Assembly (NCBI GenBank): GCA_032718475.1
Contig: JAUCBJ010009078.1
Location: 19,571-83,570, forward strand
Reading direction: 5' to 3'
DNA: 64,000 bases
Origin: Nemertoderma westbladi
Taxonomy: Eukaryota; Xenacoelomorpha; Nemertodermatida; Nemertodermatidae
The notes under the pieces were generated by a model, which made no database searches, was not told where the DNA came from, and was given only the letters and a program-made list of their open reading frames with translations. Shown here one piece after another: positions 23,955-35,300 of the stretch (position 1 is the first letter of the stretch; every line of letters starts with the position of its first letter). Made by a program: the position numbers and the translations under genes.

Positions 23955-25885
23955 TTAAGAATGCTATGCCGGCTTGTCAACAAAATCACGCCGCCACAAC
24001 TCCCTATCATCCATTGCATTTGCTAGATCATCCGCATCTTCAAGGACAGTGTCCTATAAGATGCGTCTCAAGAAAGTCATGGGCCGTCCACCATGCTTAT
24101 TCACTCCATCATAAGGTCGCCAAAGCACAAGATTATGCATTGGCTGGTCCTCACGGCGAAAGCAATGTCCTGCAAAGCGGAGGCGGCTTTGTTCTTGTGT
24201 CAAGCTTGGAGGAACCAATGAGACACCTCAAATGATATATAGTGTCTGGTTGGAGATGTGTCATTGTACTTGACACAGTGAACCCGGCGTAGCATGCTTG
24301 TGAATGTGCCATCCAGAAATTCGGTGTCCTCAGCAGTTAGACCCCATCATTACTCCCATAGAGGAGGCCAGGAACTACTGCTGCTCTAAATAATCGGACC
24401 GAAAGATTCCGATGAATTCCATGTGACTTCCAAATCCTGGAAAGCACATTGAAGGCTGTACACTTTCCCTTACATATTCGAAGTTCCTCAGCTAACTTTC
24501 GAATCCATGATCCCAGGTAACAGAAGTTGTCCACATGCTCAAGCATACCATCCTTTGAGCTTCTGCTCATCCGGTCAGAGACTTGCTGAGAACTTTCAAA
24601 GTTAACTGTCAAAATTTTGGTATTTTTGGAGTTAACAAAAAGACCAACACTAGAAGCAGCCTGTTCTAATGAGCTGAGGAGCCGTTGGGCTCCCTCTAGT
24701 GATTCTGAGAGTACTCCTAATTCATCAGCAAAGTCTAGATCATTTAGGTACTTGGCAGGATTTCCTCGACTTCTGGAGCCAGTAGGTGGAGTTACCATCA
24801 CCACATCATCATTATGATGATCTAAGGACATTCGTAGATCATAGTCAACCACAATTATGAACAAGAATGGTGCAAGTGTGTCTCCCTGGAGGACGCCCCA
24901 TAACACTTCAAATGGTTCTGTGTCACCGTCAACAGTAGACACAAATGTTGTTGAACCATCGTATACTGATCTGATTGCTGCAATAATTTCATCAGGAATC
25001 CCATACAATGAAAGTATGCTGAACATACGTCAGTGAGAGACTGAATCAAAGGCCTTGAAGATGTCAACAAAGATAACAGCCAGATGCCTGTCTTTCTTTT
25101 TTGATAATTCATCAATTATCATTCTAAGTGCAAAAATGGGCTCCATGGTCCCACGACCTTTACGGAACCCATTCTGATTTCCACGGAGCAGTTTCTCAAT
25201 GGGATCCCTGATGCGATTTAAAATAATTATATTATATAGCTTTGCCGCAATCGAGATCAATGAGATTCCCCGAAAAGAACCATAGAGTGTTAGGTTGCCC
25301 TTCTTGGGAACTGGCATCAACATATTTCTTTTCAATTCTTGTAGAACTCTTTTGTTACTGGTACATATCTACTATGATGGGATAAATGAGTATTTTAAAG
25401 ACCTCAGGGAGGACACCATCTACTCCACTGGCACGATTGGTCTCTTTGCAGCAGCCTTCACTTCAGCAAAGGTGAAATCGCCAATGGGAATATCTGGGAG
25501 TACAGACTCAGACACTTTTACTTCTATAAAGTTATCAGGCAATACCCTGTCATTATTGAGGAGCTTTTCAAAGTGGGCCTTCCAACCATTGAGGCGATCG
25601 GCTGGTGATTCAGCCTTAACCTTTGTGGTTGGTTGGCTTTTTCGACCAGCAAGCAAGTTGATCGATCTCCATGCCTGGGATGATTGCCTGCTGTCGTCAG
25701 CATCATTGATGGCACCAACCTGTTGGTTTATTAGCTCCTGTAAATTAACAGAGTACTGCGTGTTCAGGGACCTAGATGCAGCATTAACTGCATTCTTGGC
25801 CGCTGTAGTCTGTTTGAGTCGGGACTCTTTCTGCGCCTTATAGAGGTCATTTCGGCACTTCCGAATTTTGTGGTCAGTCCGGGGG
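23955..25885 (-). pseudogene. Decayed LINE reverse transcriptase (RTE/jockey-like type)
   Basis: Read from 25885 down to 23955, the strand encodes the linker, the RT and the C-terminal part of a LINE. Visible are PVPKKGNLTLYGS, NQNGFRKGRGT and FVDIFKAFDSVSH (25335-25030), then GVLQGDTLAPFLF and the active-site region LDFADEL (25026-24337), where the usual second Asp is Glu, then RLRFAGHCFRREDQP and DLANAMDDRELWR (24235-23955). A TGA sits in frame at about 25030 and another stop occurs in the C-terminal part. At least one frameshift lies near 24330-24240. The endonuclease is missing, so it is 5'-truncated. Pieces of the same family occur at 35466-35575, 36413-36560, 38164-38490 and 47865-48130. 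Clade is not certain. Confidence 0.82.
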
Positions 25886-25894
25886 GTCCTTTAC

Positions 25895-27490
25895 GCTCAA
25901 TTACCTTTTAGGTACATTCACAGGACCTGTGGTGACATTTCATGGGAGTGGTCATTCATATATTGATCATATAATATCTACTGAATATGGAAACTCACTA
26001 TTAGTAAATGGCAAAGTTCATGCTAGGGATAAAGCTTCAAACTTCTCTGATCATTCAACTATTACGTCGGTGCTCAAACTACCAAACAAAGGGAGATATA
26101 GAGGGGAGTATAATCCGCAACTTCGAACTCTTAAGTTAACTAAATGTGCTTGGGACAAAGCTACAACTGAACAGATTAGTAATTATGCAAAGTTAATGTG
26201 GATCTACAAGCACTGCATTCTAAGTTCAATATTGATGGTGAAAGTGCTGTCTTAACATGGATGGTAAATAAAATGATTGAATATATGGAAATATACAGGC
26301 TATTATTAGTAAATCAGCAGTGATGTTCATTCCAGCAACTAAACTTGGAAAGTACACAAAGGATTTTCGAGTAAGGAGTAAGAGCTTAAATGAGCGTTCA
26401 AAAACAACGAAAAAATTGTACGACATCTGGCTAAAAAATGGGAAAACGGATGGTGATGAATTTGGTATTGCATTTGAGGAGGCTAAACGGAATATTCGAC
26501 GGCTACGGAATTTACTAAGTAAACAAAATGTTAGAGGGGTAACAATGAGGATGAACCCTAGTAGAAGGAATTTCTGGAGAAGTTTTTCTAGAAGTCAAGG
26601 ATTTGGGAGTCAGGAACTTACATTGAATTTAGAAGATGTCATTAGGAACCATTTAAAGGAGAAGTTTAATATAAAGCAGGAAACTACTGTCTACAAGAAA
26701 TGACGGAAAAACTGGATAGTAAATGTGTAGGCCCCATGCCTACCTTCGGGCGAAATCAGATAGCACAGATCATCGGCTCCTTACCAAGGGGGAAGGCCTT
26801 AGATTTTGCCTCCTTATCAGCAGAGCACCTTAAACATTTAGATGTATGACAGCTAAGCATGTAATGACAGGAAGGAAATAATTAAAGAAATTAATAAATT
26901 AGTATATGGTGTATCTGATACATTTCATCGCAAAGGATGGACTACAAGATGGTATACAACCGAAACTATAACTAAGCTTTGGGAAGGCTATGCAATACCT
27001 ACAATTATGTACGCGATTCGATTTTACTTGGTTATCATTACGAGATATCAATTGGAGCAAGTAGATATCTATTATCGCAAAGTTGTAAGAAGTATATTAC
27101 ATTTGGGTCGATATGCCTCTAATACTGAATGTTATAGTTTGCTATCTATATTGCCGATATCAATGAGTGGCTATCGCGAGGTTCTGTGTATTATATTTCG
27201 AATTAATTCCTGTCCAAATATGATATGATTTAGATGAGAATGTTACCAATGGTGTCTCACGACATAGATAACACGGACTCGGTAGTATTATCAACAGGGT
27301 ATCTGAGGAGTATCCAATACCATCAATCAATTCTTTGTTGAGCTTGCGCTACTTTAAAAACTCAATTCTATCTCGGATCTCTTTTGGGTGGACTAACTCT
27401 GGCTGAGATGTGAAACGTTATTCATTACCTCAATATATAACACACCCGGCATCAGGTTTACATCTAAACATAACAGGGTTTGTTGGAGTA
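25895..27490 (+). pseudogene. Decayed relative of the intact LINE ORF2
   Basis: Fragments in different frames align in order with ORF2 of the 15-22 kb LINE. 25905-26200 matches the end of the endonuclease (SYIDHI, SDH). 26320-26700 matches the basic linker (RVRSKSLNERSKTTKKLY against RIRSKQLYERSKMTKGLY). 26745-26850 matches the start of the RT (LPRGKALDFASL). 26880-27228 matches the thumb region (VDIYYRKVVRSILHLG against LDIYYRKILRGLLYLG). The RT core with YADD, about 290 codons in the intact copy, is deleted. The ORF ends near 27455 and is followed after about 75 bp by a 35-bp tandem array. Many frameshifts and stops make this a dead copy of a sister family. Confidence 0.85.
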
Positions 27491-27532
27491 TTTTAATGTT
27501 TAATTTTATATATATTGTAAATAATAAAGTGC

Positions 27533-28243
27533 CAATAATTATATTCACTAAGACTGACCTTATGTATCAATAATTTTATTCACTAAGACCGACCTTATGT
27601 ATCAATAATTATATTCACTAAGACCGACCTTATGTATCAATAATTTTATTCACTAAGACCGACCTTATGTATCAATAATTTTATTCACTAAGACCGACCT
27701 TATGTATCAATAATTATATTCACTAAGACCGACCTTATGTATCAATAATTTTATTCACTAAGACCGACCTTATGTATCAATAATTATATTCACTAAGACC
27801 GACCTTATGTATCAATAATTTTATTGACTAAGACCGACCTTATGTATCAATAATTATATTCACTAAGACCGACCTTATGTATCAATAATTTTATTCACTA
27901 AGACCGACCTTATGTATCAATAATTATATTCACTAAGACCGACCTTATGTATCAATAATTTTATTGACTAAGACCGACCTTATGTATCAATAATTATATT
28001 CACTAAGACCGACCTTATGTATCAATAATTTTATTGACTAAGACCGACCTTATGTATCAATAATTTTATTCACTAAGACCGACCTTATGTATCAATAATT
28101 TTATTCACTAAGACCGACCTTATGTATCAATAATTTTATTGACTAAGACCGACCTTATGTATCAATAATTTTATTCACTAAGACCGACCTTATGTATTAA
28201 TAATTTTATTCACTAAGACCGACCTTATGTATCAATAATTTTG
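27533..28243. repeat. 35-bp tandem array at the tail of the decayed LINE
   Basis: About twenty copies of a 35-bp unit containing CACTAAGACCGACCTTATGT and a T/A-rich remainder. The period was checked on several neighbouring units. Two variable sites alternate: TTTTATT or TATATT, and CACTAAG or GACTAAG. The array begins just after the end of the LINE ORF. The intact LINE has GGACCGAC followed by ATGTTAATAAA near its own 3' end, so the array may be a multiplied terminal motif of the family. Confidence 0.9.
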
Positions 28244-28387
28244 TTTACCTTTGTTCGTTCGGCATATCATTTTAAATGATTAATAAAATAATAAAATAAT
28301 AATGATGTGCCGCATGCCGCGCTGTAATCTCCTGTCACGCTTTCAATGCAGCATCTACTGACACCCATGGGATTGTTTCTATCCTTG

Positions 28388-28594
28388 TCAGTCACTGTCG
28401 TAACTGTTATTGAACTGGGTTATGTCTGCAGTCCAAGTTTGTTGGTGACTGACCTGTGAACTGGTGACAGTGAATGCTACCCTGGTATCAATTAACATTA
28501 ATGTAGTTAACGATTTCCCGTTTGTGGCATACACCTTCACTGGCACCACGTTCAGTAGAACTTTCGTCTTGACCTTCTTTGGGCCAATAGACAT
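28388..28594 (-). pseudogene. Relic of a BEL/Pao aspartic protease
   Basis: The minus strand reads KVLLNVVPVKVYATNGKS followed by LTTLMLIDTRVAFTV. This aligns with the protease of the BEL/Pao element at 60389-60814, which reads TVLLGVVPVRIIGESGRS and then TTLMLVDSGAAFTL. The catalytic DSG is changed to DTR, so this piece is inactive. It lies just downstream of the last visible SLC6 exon, in the same orientation. Confidence 0.7.
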
Positions 28595-28850
28595 TGCTAT
28601 TGTCTCCCCCTGGTTAGTTTTGATGAGAACAGATCATCACAAACTGCACCAACTAGCCTCCATTAACTACTGAGGTTGGCGTATCAGATGTGAAGAATGC
28701 AGCACCTCGAACCTCGGTCAGATCGAGTGAGCGATTGGAGGGTAGATAATGAGATGGAGCGATGGAGGCAGAACTGCCAGGGTATCGTTAAATCCGGGTT
28801 GGGGTAGGACCGAGTACAGCAAGCGGGCAGTTAGACAAGCAGGCAGTCAG

Positions 28851-28961
28851 GTACATATCTGATCTGCCAAGTTACAGCTTAAACGGAATAGAAACTTAGA
28901 AATGAAAGAAAGTTTCCTTCCACTTGCAGAAATTTCACTGTCAAGCAGCAGACTGGAGCAC
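28851..28961 (+). repeat. Left arm of an inverted repeat around SLC6 exons 4-5
   Basis: This 111-bp sequence is the reverse complement of 30541-30646. The match is perfect apart from a 5-bp duplication (ATCTG) in this arm. It contains the dispersed motif ending in CTTGGCAGATATGTAC in the opposite sense, also seen at 42100, 42420 and 54790. The arm boundaries are sharp on both sides. Confidence 0.9.
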
Positions 28962-29196
28962 GACTTTAGATGTGAAATAAATGTTTTTGCGATCGTTTTA
29001 ATGTAGCGGGGTTTTAAAGCCAAATGTATGCCATACTAAACCGGTAGCATACTGCATTCTTTTTAAAAGTAGCCGAGCTACAACTACCTCAGACAAGCGG
29101 ATGCATACTGCAATACCGAAGTTAGCTATGCAAGTGAGTCAGTTTCTAATATAATAGTGGTGGGCTGTGATTGGGCAGTTGGTAGAGTTAACTAAC

Positions 29197-29394
29197 CTGG
29201 CATTCTTGATTGATTTCTTGGGTTTGATTGGCGGAAGAAAAGTCGGTTTTGGGGCATTCGGACCATGGTAACGGGGATTGGAATGATTGGAACAAATATA
29301 AAAGACACCAGGTTACAACTGTGTTATAATAAACTCCAATTAGAAAAGAAGCCAGGACAGAAGCGATGCCAATGCCGGCTAGGTAAGGAGATAC
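29197..29394 (-). CDS. SLC6-like exon 5 (TM3 and EL2)
   Basis: Acceptor GTTACAG, donor GTTAGT at 29196. The 198 nt encode 66 codons in phase 0: [37 protein letters not shown], then a loop with NQT and a second Cys near the end. The next exon should encode the rest of EL2 and TM4; nothing matching was found to the left. Confidence 0.95.
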
Positions 29395-32300
29395 CTGTAA
29401 CATGAAGTTAAATTTTTAACAGAATGTAAAATAGTGCTGCGGCTCTCTAGCCCAATAATATATCTCCCAGTGTCAGTGTCACAGTGGATACGGACGTCGC
29501 CTGAACCGATTTCATAAATTGTGATTCACAATAGTGTTTAGGGGCGCAGGTTCAAATCCGACTAAAGGCCGTAAAAATTTCGCACTGTTTTGTCCCTCAT
29601 TAGTGCCTACACCAACCCAGCTGTATAATAGGATTATGAAATAGGAATAGGGTTATGATTTATCTGATAAGAAATAACAAATATAAATGTCATTATTATT
29701 ATAAATAACAACATGGCCAAGCGCTTTACGGGCTATTATGGTACCTGTTTAGTGATAGCAAGTATTTTCTACAAATATAATAATTAAGTTGTCTGTCGCA
29801 TTATTTATATTATTTTTATTATCAGTAAATCTCAAAATCATCCGCTTCATTATGACCAGCAGACGTTTCTTTAAGTATCTTAACAATTTGTTAAGATGTT
29901 ACTACCTGAATTGTACTTTGCCTTGTTCGTCAATTAAACTAACCTCATTCCATACCCCAAGGGGCCCTTTTCGCAACCGCTGACCAATGGAAAGCTCAAG
30001 GAAAAACAACGGAATTCCTTCAATGACTAACATTATAGTGTATGGGAATAGAAATGCCCCTGGAAATAAAAAAAAACTATTTAATTAAAGGACCAAAATA
30101 AAAATAAATAAATAAATAAATAAGTTAGAAAGTTATGATGAATGAATTAATTGACCATTATTATTATGATGAAACTCTAAAATCGAGTTAGGTATAAATC
30201 CCTAGGTCGCTTTTTAACGGTTCGCGGTGACTCCAGTTAGGTCCAGTCAGATGAACATGTTACTTATCATTGCACAATGACAAAAGCAAGTCACCCGCAC
30301 CAATATGACAGTCAGATTTGTACATATTATATCTATGTTAACTTTGTTCTCTTTTGAAAAGTGTCTCATCGTTACAATGTATTTTGCCAGTTTCATTCTA
30401 GTTTTCTTGGTTGCATGTGTTGGTACATGCGTTCTGCTAGTGAGATATAGCAATCATTAATGAGATGATGAATTAGTGAGCTAGGGGTACAACCTGTCGG
30501 TCTGGAGTTCTGGAGTTCCGTGTGTTTGATCTTTACAGTAGTGCTCCAGTCTGCTGCTTGACAGTGAAATTTCTGCAAGTGGAAGGAAACTTTCTTTCAT
30601 TTCTAAGTTTCTATTCCGTTTAAGCTGTAACTTGGCAGATATGTACTACACCAAAGGATGCGTCTTTGTGATGAGGCTAAATCATCTGCCATTATCTTGT
30701 CTGCCGCTAGATGGTGAAATATCTGAACGTAAATTCCATCCGTCCAAGCTGAAACTTAGCAGATAAGTACTAATCGAAGACTGTGTCTTTGTGATATTAC
30801 TGGACTGTCAGAAATATATCATCTACGTCGGCTATCAGGGAGGACAACCAATAACGGAGGATATGACATGCCAATATAGTATATAACATTGCATCTTGTT
30901 ACATAATATGAGAAGAGCATGTACGACCTATATGATGTAAGTCATAATGTAAGAAGGTGTGAAAGCGTGGTCAATATAGCATATATGGCGTGATTTGAAT
31001 CAAATATAGGTAAGATAGACTTTGTATGGATAAAGGGTTTTGAGCGGGATGGCGTGCAATATGTACAGTAGGCCGCTATTGTTTTCATTGTAATTACATA
31101 GGGTGTTTCTTTGTTGGGGCCTTATACTGTAGGATGTCCTCAGTATGTCAAGCCGGCATGCATAGCATTCTTAATGTACGCTGCATTGGGCTTGCCAATT
31201 GAGGATTGCATGGTGGTGACAAAATGTGTTTAGCTGGTATAGCATCTCAATGTGCAGTTTCAATTCAGCAGGCCGATTATAGTAATAATAATAATGTCCT
31301 CATATACTCTTACTAATGTTAGTGCCTTGATTATTAGTAACATAGTCGGTGTATTTATGCAAACATTTCGATTCGTTTAGTTAATGATCTAATAATTAAA
31401 ATATATATTTAAGTTACTTTTATGCAACTTACCCCCGCCGTTCTTTTGGGCTAAGTAAGGAAATCTCCATATGTTTCCAAGACCAACAGCAAAGCTAACG
31501 ATAGCTAATATGTATTGTATCTGAACAAAAAGTTTACCATTATTATTAAAAATTAAAAAAAATATAATAAAAACCACTTTCATATGTAAAGGATTTCTCG
31601 TACCCGCGGTACGGCAAACTCCTAAACGGTTTATATATATCAAGGTTTCCTAAGTGCAACTATAATTATTTTATTGTTTCAGTTTCTCTGTGATAATAAC
31701 TGACTCAAATAGCTCTCATAAACACGGTCTTGTGCCGGCTTGTACTTTACGGACTTTACAACCTTCTTCTGATAGTTCAAAAACACAATGATTTCTATTT
31801 TCCGTCTTTCTTTTGGTAAAAATAATATACTCTACGTAACACCATTGAAATACCTGTGGGAAGAGGGAAAAAGAGAAACCGGATGAGGGGCGGTGCTTTG
31901 GGTCCGTTAGGAGCCAAAGTAAGCCCCGTAATTTTGAAAAATTATCCAAAGTAATACACAAAGCTCTACCGTAAAAATCTGGATTAACACAATACTTACT
32001 TACTACCAAGTATGTCAAATAACAGTCTTGGTATGGTCACAGTCCAACAAGTCGTAACATACTTGGTGCAACTCCGCGGTATGGTCACAGTCTAACAAGT
32101 CGTAACATACTTGGTGCAGCTCCGCGGTATGGTCACAGTCCAACAAGTCGTAACATACTTGGTGCAGCTCCGCGGTATGGTCACAGTCTAACAAGTCGTA
32201 ACATACTTGGTGCAGTTCCGCGGTATGGTCACAGTCTAACAAGTCGTAGCATACTTGGTGCAGCTCCGCGGTATGGTCACAGTCCAACAAGTCGTAACAT

Positions 32301-35300
32301 ACTTGGTGCAGCTCCGCGGTATGGTCACAGTCTAACAAGTCGTAACATACTTGGTGCAGCTCCGCGGTATGGTCACAGTCTAACAAGTTGTAACAAACTT
32401 GGTGCAGCTCCGCGGTATGGTCACAGTCCAACAAGTCGTAACATACTTGGTGCAGCTCCGCGGTATGGTCACAGTCTAACAAGTCGTAACATACTTGGTG
32501 CAGCTCCGCGGTATGGTCACAGTCTAACAAGTCGTAACATACTTGGTGCAGCTCCGCGGTATGGTCACAGTCCAACAAGTCGTAACATACTTGGTGCAGC
32601 TCCGCGGTATGGTCACAGTATAAGAAGTCGTAAAAAACTTGGTGCGGCTTCACGCTATGGGAAATTTGGCAATAGTGCAAACACCAGGTTATTTCTATGT
32701 CCAAACAAGTGTGGTACCATTTGGGCATAGAAAATTAGCTGCTACGTTGTCCTCACAGCTCCACGGTCGGGCCTGGGTCGGATTGTCGGAAAGATGAGCC
32801 AGTGGGCAGAGTGCGCAAGCACTAGGGCTTGTTTAGCCAAAACTCAAGTTTTTCTAGCTTACCCACACTATCAAGCCCCACCGTGGTGAGTATACCAATA
32901 GTGCAAGTTTCGCTAGCTGAACCAAGATAGCGTGCCAGGCAGGGGCTGCCATCTAAAGGCCGAGTTACTGACTGAAGAAAACTGACCGGGGGTCAAATGG
33001 GAGGTGCTCGGTTGACCCCTAATTATCTAATATATCTAATAATCTAAATAAGAAATAAACGTTATCCTCAGATATTTAACCAAGACATGATTAATAGATA
33101 TACCCAATTTAGAGACGAGCGTGAGGAAAACTTTGCTACAGAGGAATATCTTAATGGCCCTGACTTCCAGACCGACATTTGGAAGTCAAGTGGGCAGACA
33201 AACCGCCATGTGGTACCTCAGGTAACTGCCCATGGCTTCCACCATAAACTCTGCCATCATATAGCCTCCTTCCACGACATTGTTTTGAGTAACTTAATAT
33301 TCTTGATGGCCCCCGCGCGAAACCGCACTGTCCGCGAATTATACATTTTTTGAAATATGATTTTTTTTGGCGGGGTGGCCGGGGATTGCGTAATTGGGAA
33401 AGGGGGAGAAAATTTTGCCTTTGCCCCCAGTGGAAATGGTTCCCGTACACTCATGGCAAAAAAAACAATTACGAATCTGAATCTTAAATTATGAATCTTG
33501 AAGGCCGACACCCGCTGGTAAAGTAGTTCAAATAGAGCCATATTGAGTCCAGCTCCAGAGCAATTAGTTCAACAAGTCCAAATCTAGGGTAAGCCCAAGC
33601 CTAACTAATAGTTGGCTTTGCATATCCCTATATGTTAGCAGCGGCCAAACTGCTGGTTATTAGACAAGAAGGGCAACGTCGCGTTGTCCCCTATTTATTT
33701 ATTATAAGTTTTGATGGGCACAGCTTTTACAAAGTCGCCAATGACGTCCCAGCTGGGGTCGAACTGGTGACCTCCGCGTTGGAAGTCCGACGCTCTAACC
33801 ATTCAGCTAGCGGCTCAGGTTAAAGATAGACCTGGAAATACTATCTGATACCTTGTATGTCCGCAATTTACCTCCCCATGGCCTCCCAACTGTCAATACC
33901 ATCATATGCCGCCACTGTGCTCAACCATACAGTACTTGGCCGTCTTTACCACTCGCCAAAATGAAATGGTAGTGTATATTAACCATCACGGCCACAATGA
34001 TTAAATTATACACTCTAGCTACTAATTTAGGTAGGACAGTTACAGCCATAGAGAAATGCGACCGGTATATTTATAGTTTATTATTGGTGTTATGGGTGAA
34101 ATGAGTGGTTTCATATTATTATAACTTTTTGTTGGGCACAGCTTTTGCGAAGTCGGCAATGACGTCCATGTGGGATCGAACTGGTGAGCACGCCAGGTTG
34201 ACCACAGTAGCAGCATATGATGGTATTGACAGATGGGGGGCCATGAGGAGGTAAATTGCGGACATACAAGGTATCAGATAGTATTTCCAGGTCTATCTTT
34301 TATGAGCCCAACAAAAAATTATACTTATACTTATTATGTGTAGCATATAGGTAATAATTAAGAAGCTCTTAGCTTCTTTCCTGTCTCCATATTTCTGCTG
34401 ATTTTTGGACATGAAGATGAAGAATACCGTGTTCTGGCATTTAGAGTGGCTTGAGCTACAATAACATGTGTGTGTAGGCCTATTATACTATAATAATATA
34501 CTGTTAGTTGGCACAATGGGAAGAACTATTCAGCTGGTGCGATAATACATTACAAACTACTAACAGTTGATATTTGATTACTACTTGTCTGGGATAGAGT
34601 GAGAGAGTAATAAACTTGGCAGGTATTATACTTCTCTGCAATTTGGGCCTATCCATTCATTCAATAGTAGTAGCTTACTAGCTTACTAGTAGCTTACTAG
34701 TGTTTCTATCGTTGAGTATATGGCAATTTTCTTGTAAGCCACTTTGAAATCTTATTTAGCTTTCTCAACCTTATGGGGCTATTTTTCGAAATACAAAAAG
34801 ACACTTTAATAATATTTTTCGAAACTTTTTTTTCCACATCCTGGAGTTGAGCTGCATCGATTGATATAACTTTCATATACGGACGAGCTATAGTTTCGGT
34901 GGAGTTCACCAGATATAGATAGATAGATATATACATACATACATACATACATACATACATACATACATACATACATACATACATACATACATACATACAT
35001 ACATACATACACACATACATACATACACACACCCATACATACACACATACATCCACACATATACATAGATAGTGAATAATATTACAGTAAGAAGTTCTAA
35101 CTTTCTTCTAATAATTTAATAAACTTAATGAACGATCAATAATTATGTGCCGCCTTCTGTTCATCAACTCTTAGCGAACATAATCACATTTATGTGATTT
35201 ACATTATTGATGTACATTATTTTGAGTGTAACTTGAACTAAGACGTGGACAGTTGAACAGTCGTCTGAATCTAGAGCGCTTTTTTCAAGGTGCGCAAGCA

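Noticed and set aside
27533-28243. The 35-bp array as a CRISPR array or a coding repeat
   Set aside because: No spacers, no long open frame, and it directly follows a LINE ORF end.
32015-32728. A 237-aa minus-strand protein with 16-residue repeats
   Set aside because: It is an in-frame reading of a 48-bp minisatellite inside a dispersed element; the second element copy has a single unit and no such ORF.
33087-33541. Overlapping small frames on both strands as a gene or SLC6 exon
   Set aside because: No family motif, no phase agreement with SLC6 exons, and codon patterns look random.
33748-33818. A functional tRNA gene on the minus strand
   Set aside because: A and B boxes are present, but the acceptor stem is not clear and the sequence runs into a SINE body that recurs at 34131.
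34706-35066. Open frames rich in Met, Tyr, Val and Cys
   Set aside because: Pure translation of the CATA microsatellite.
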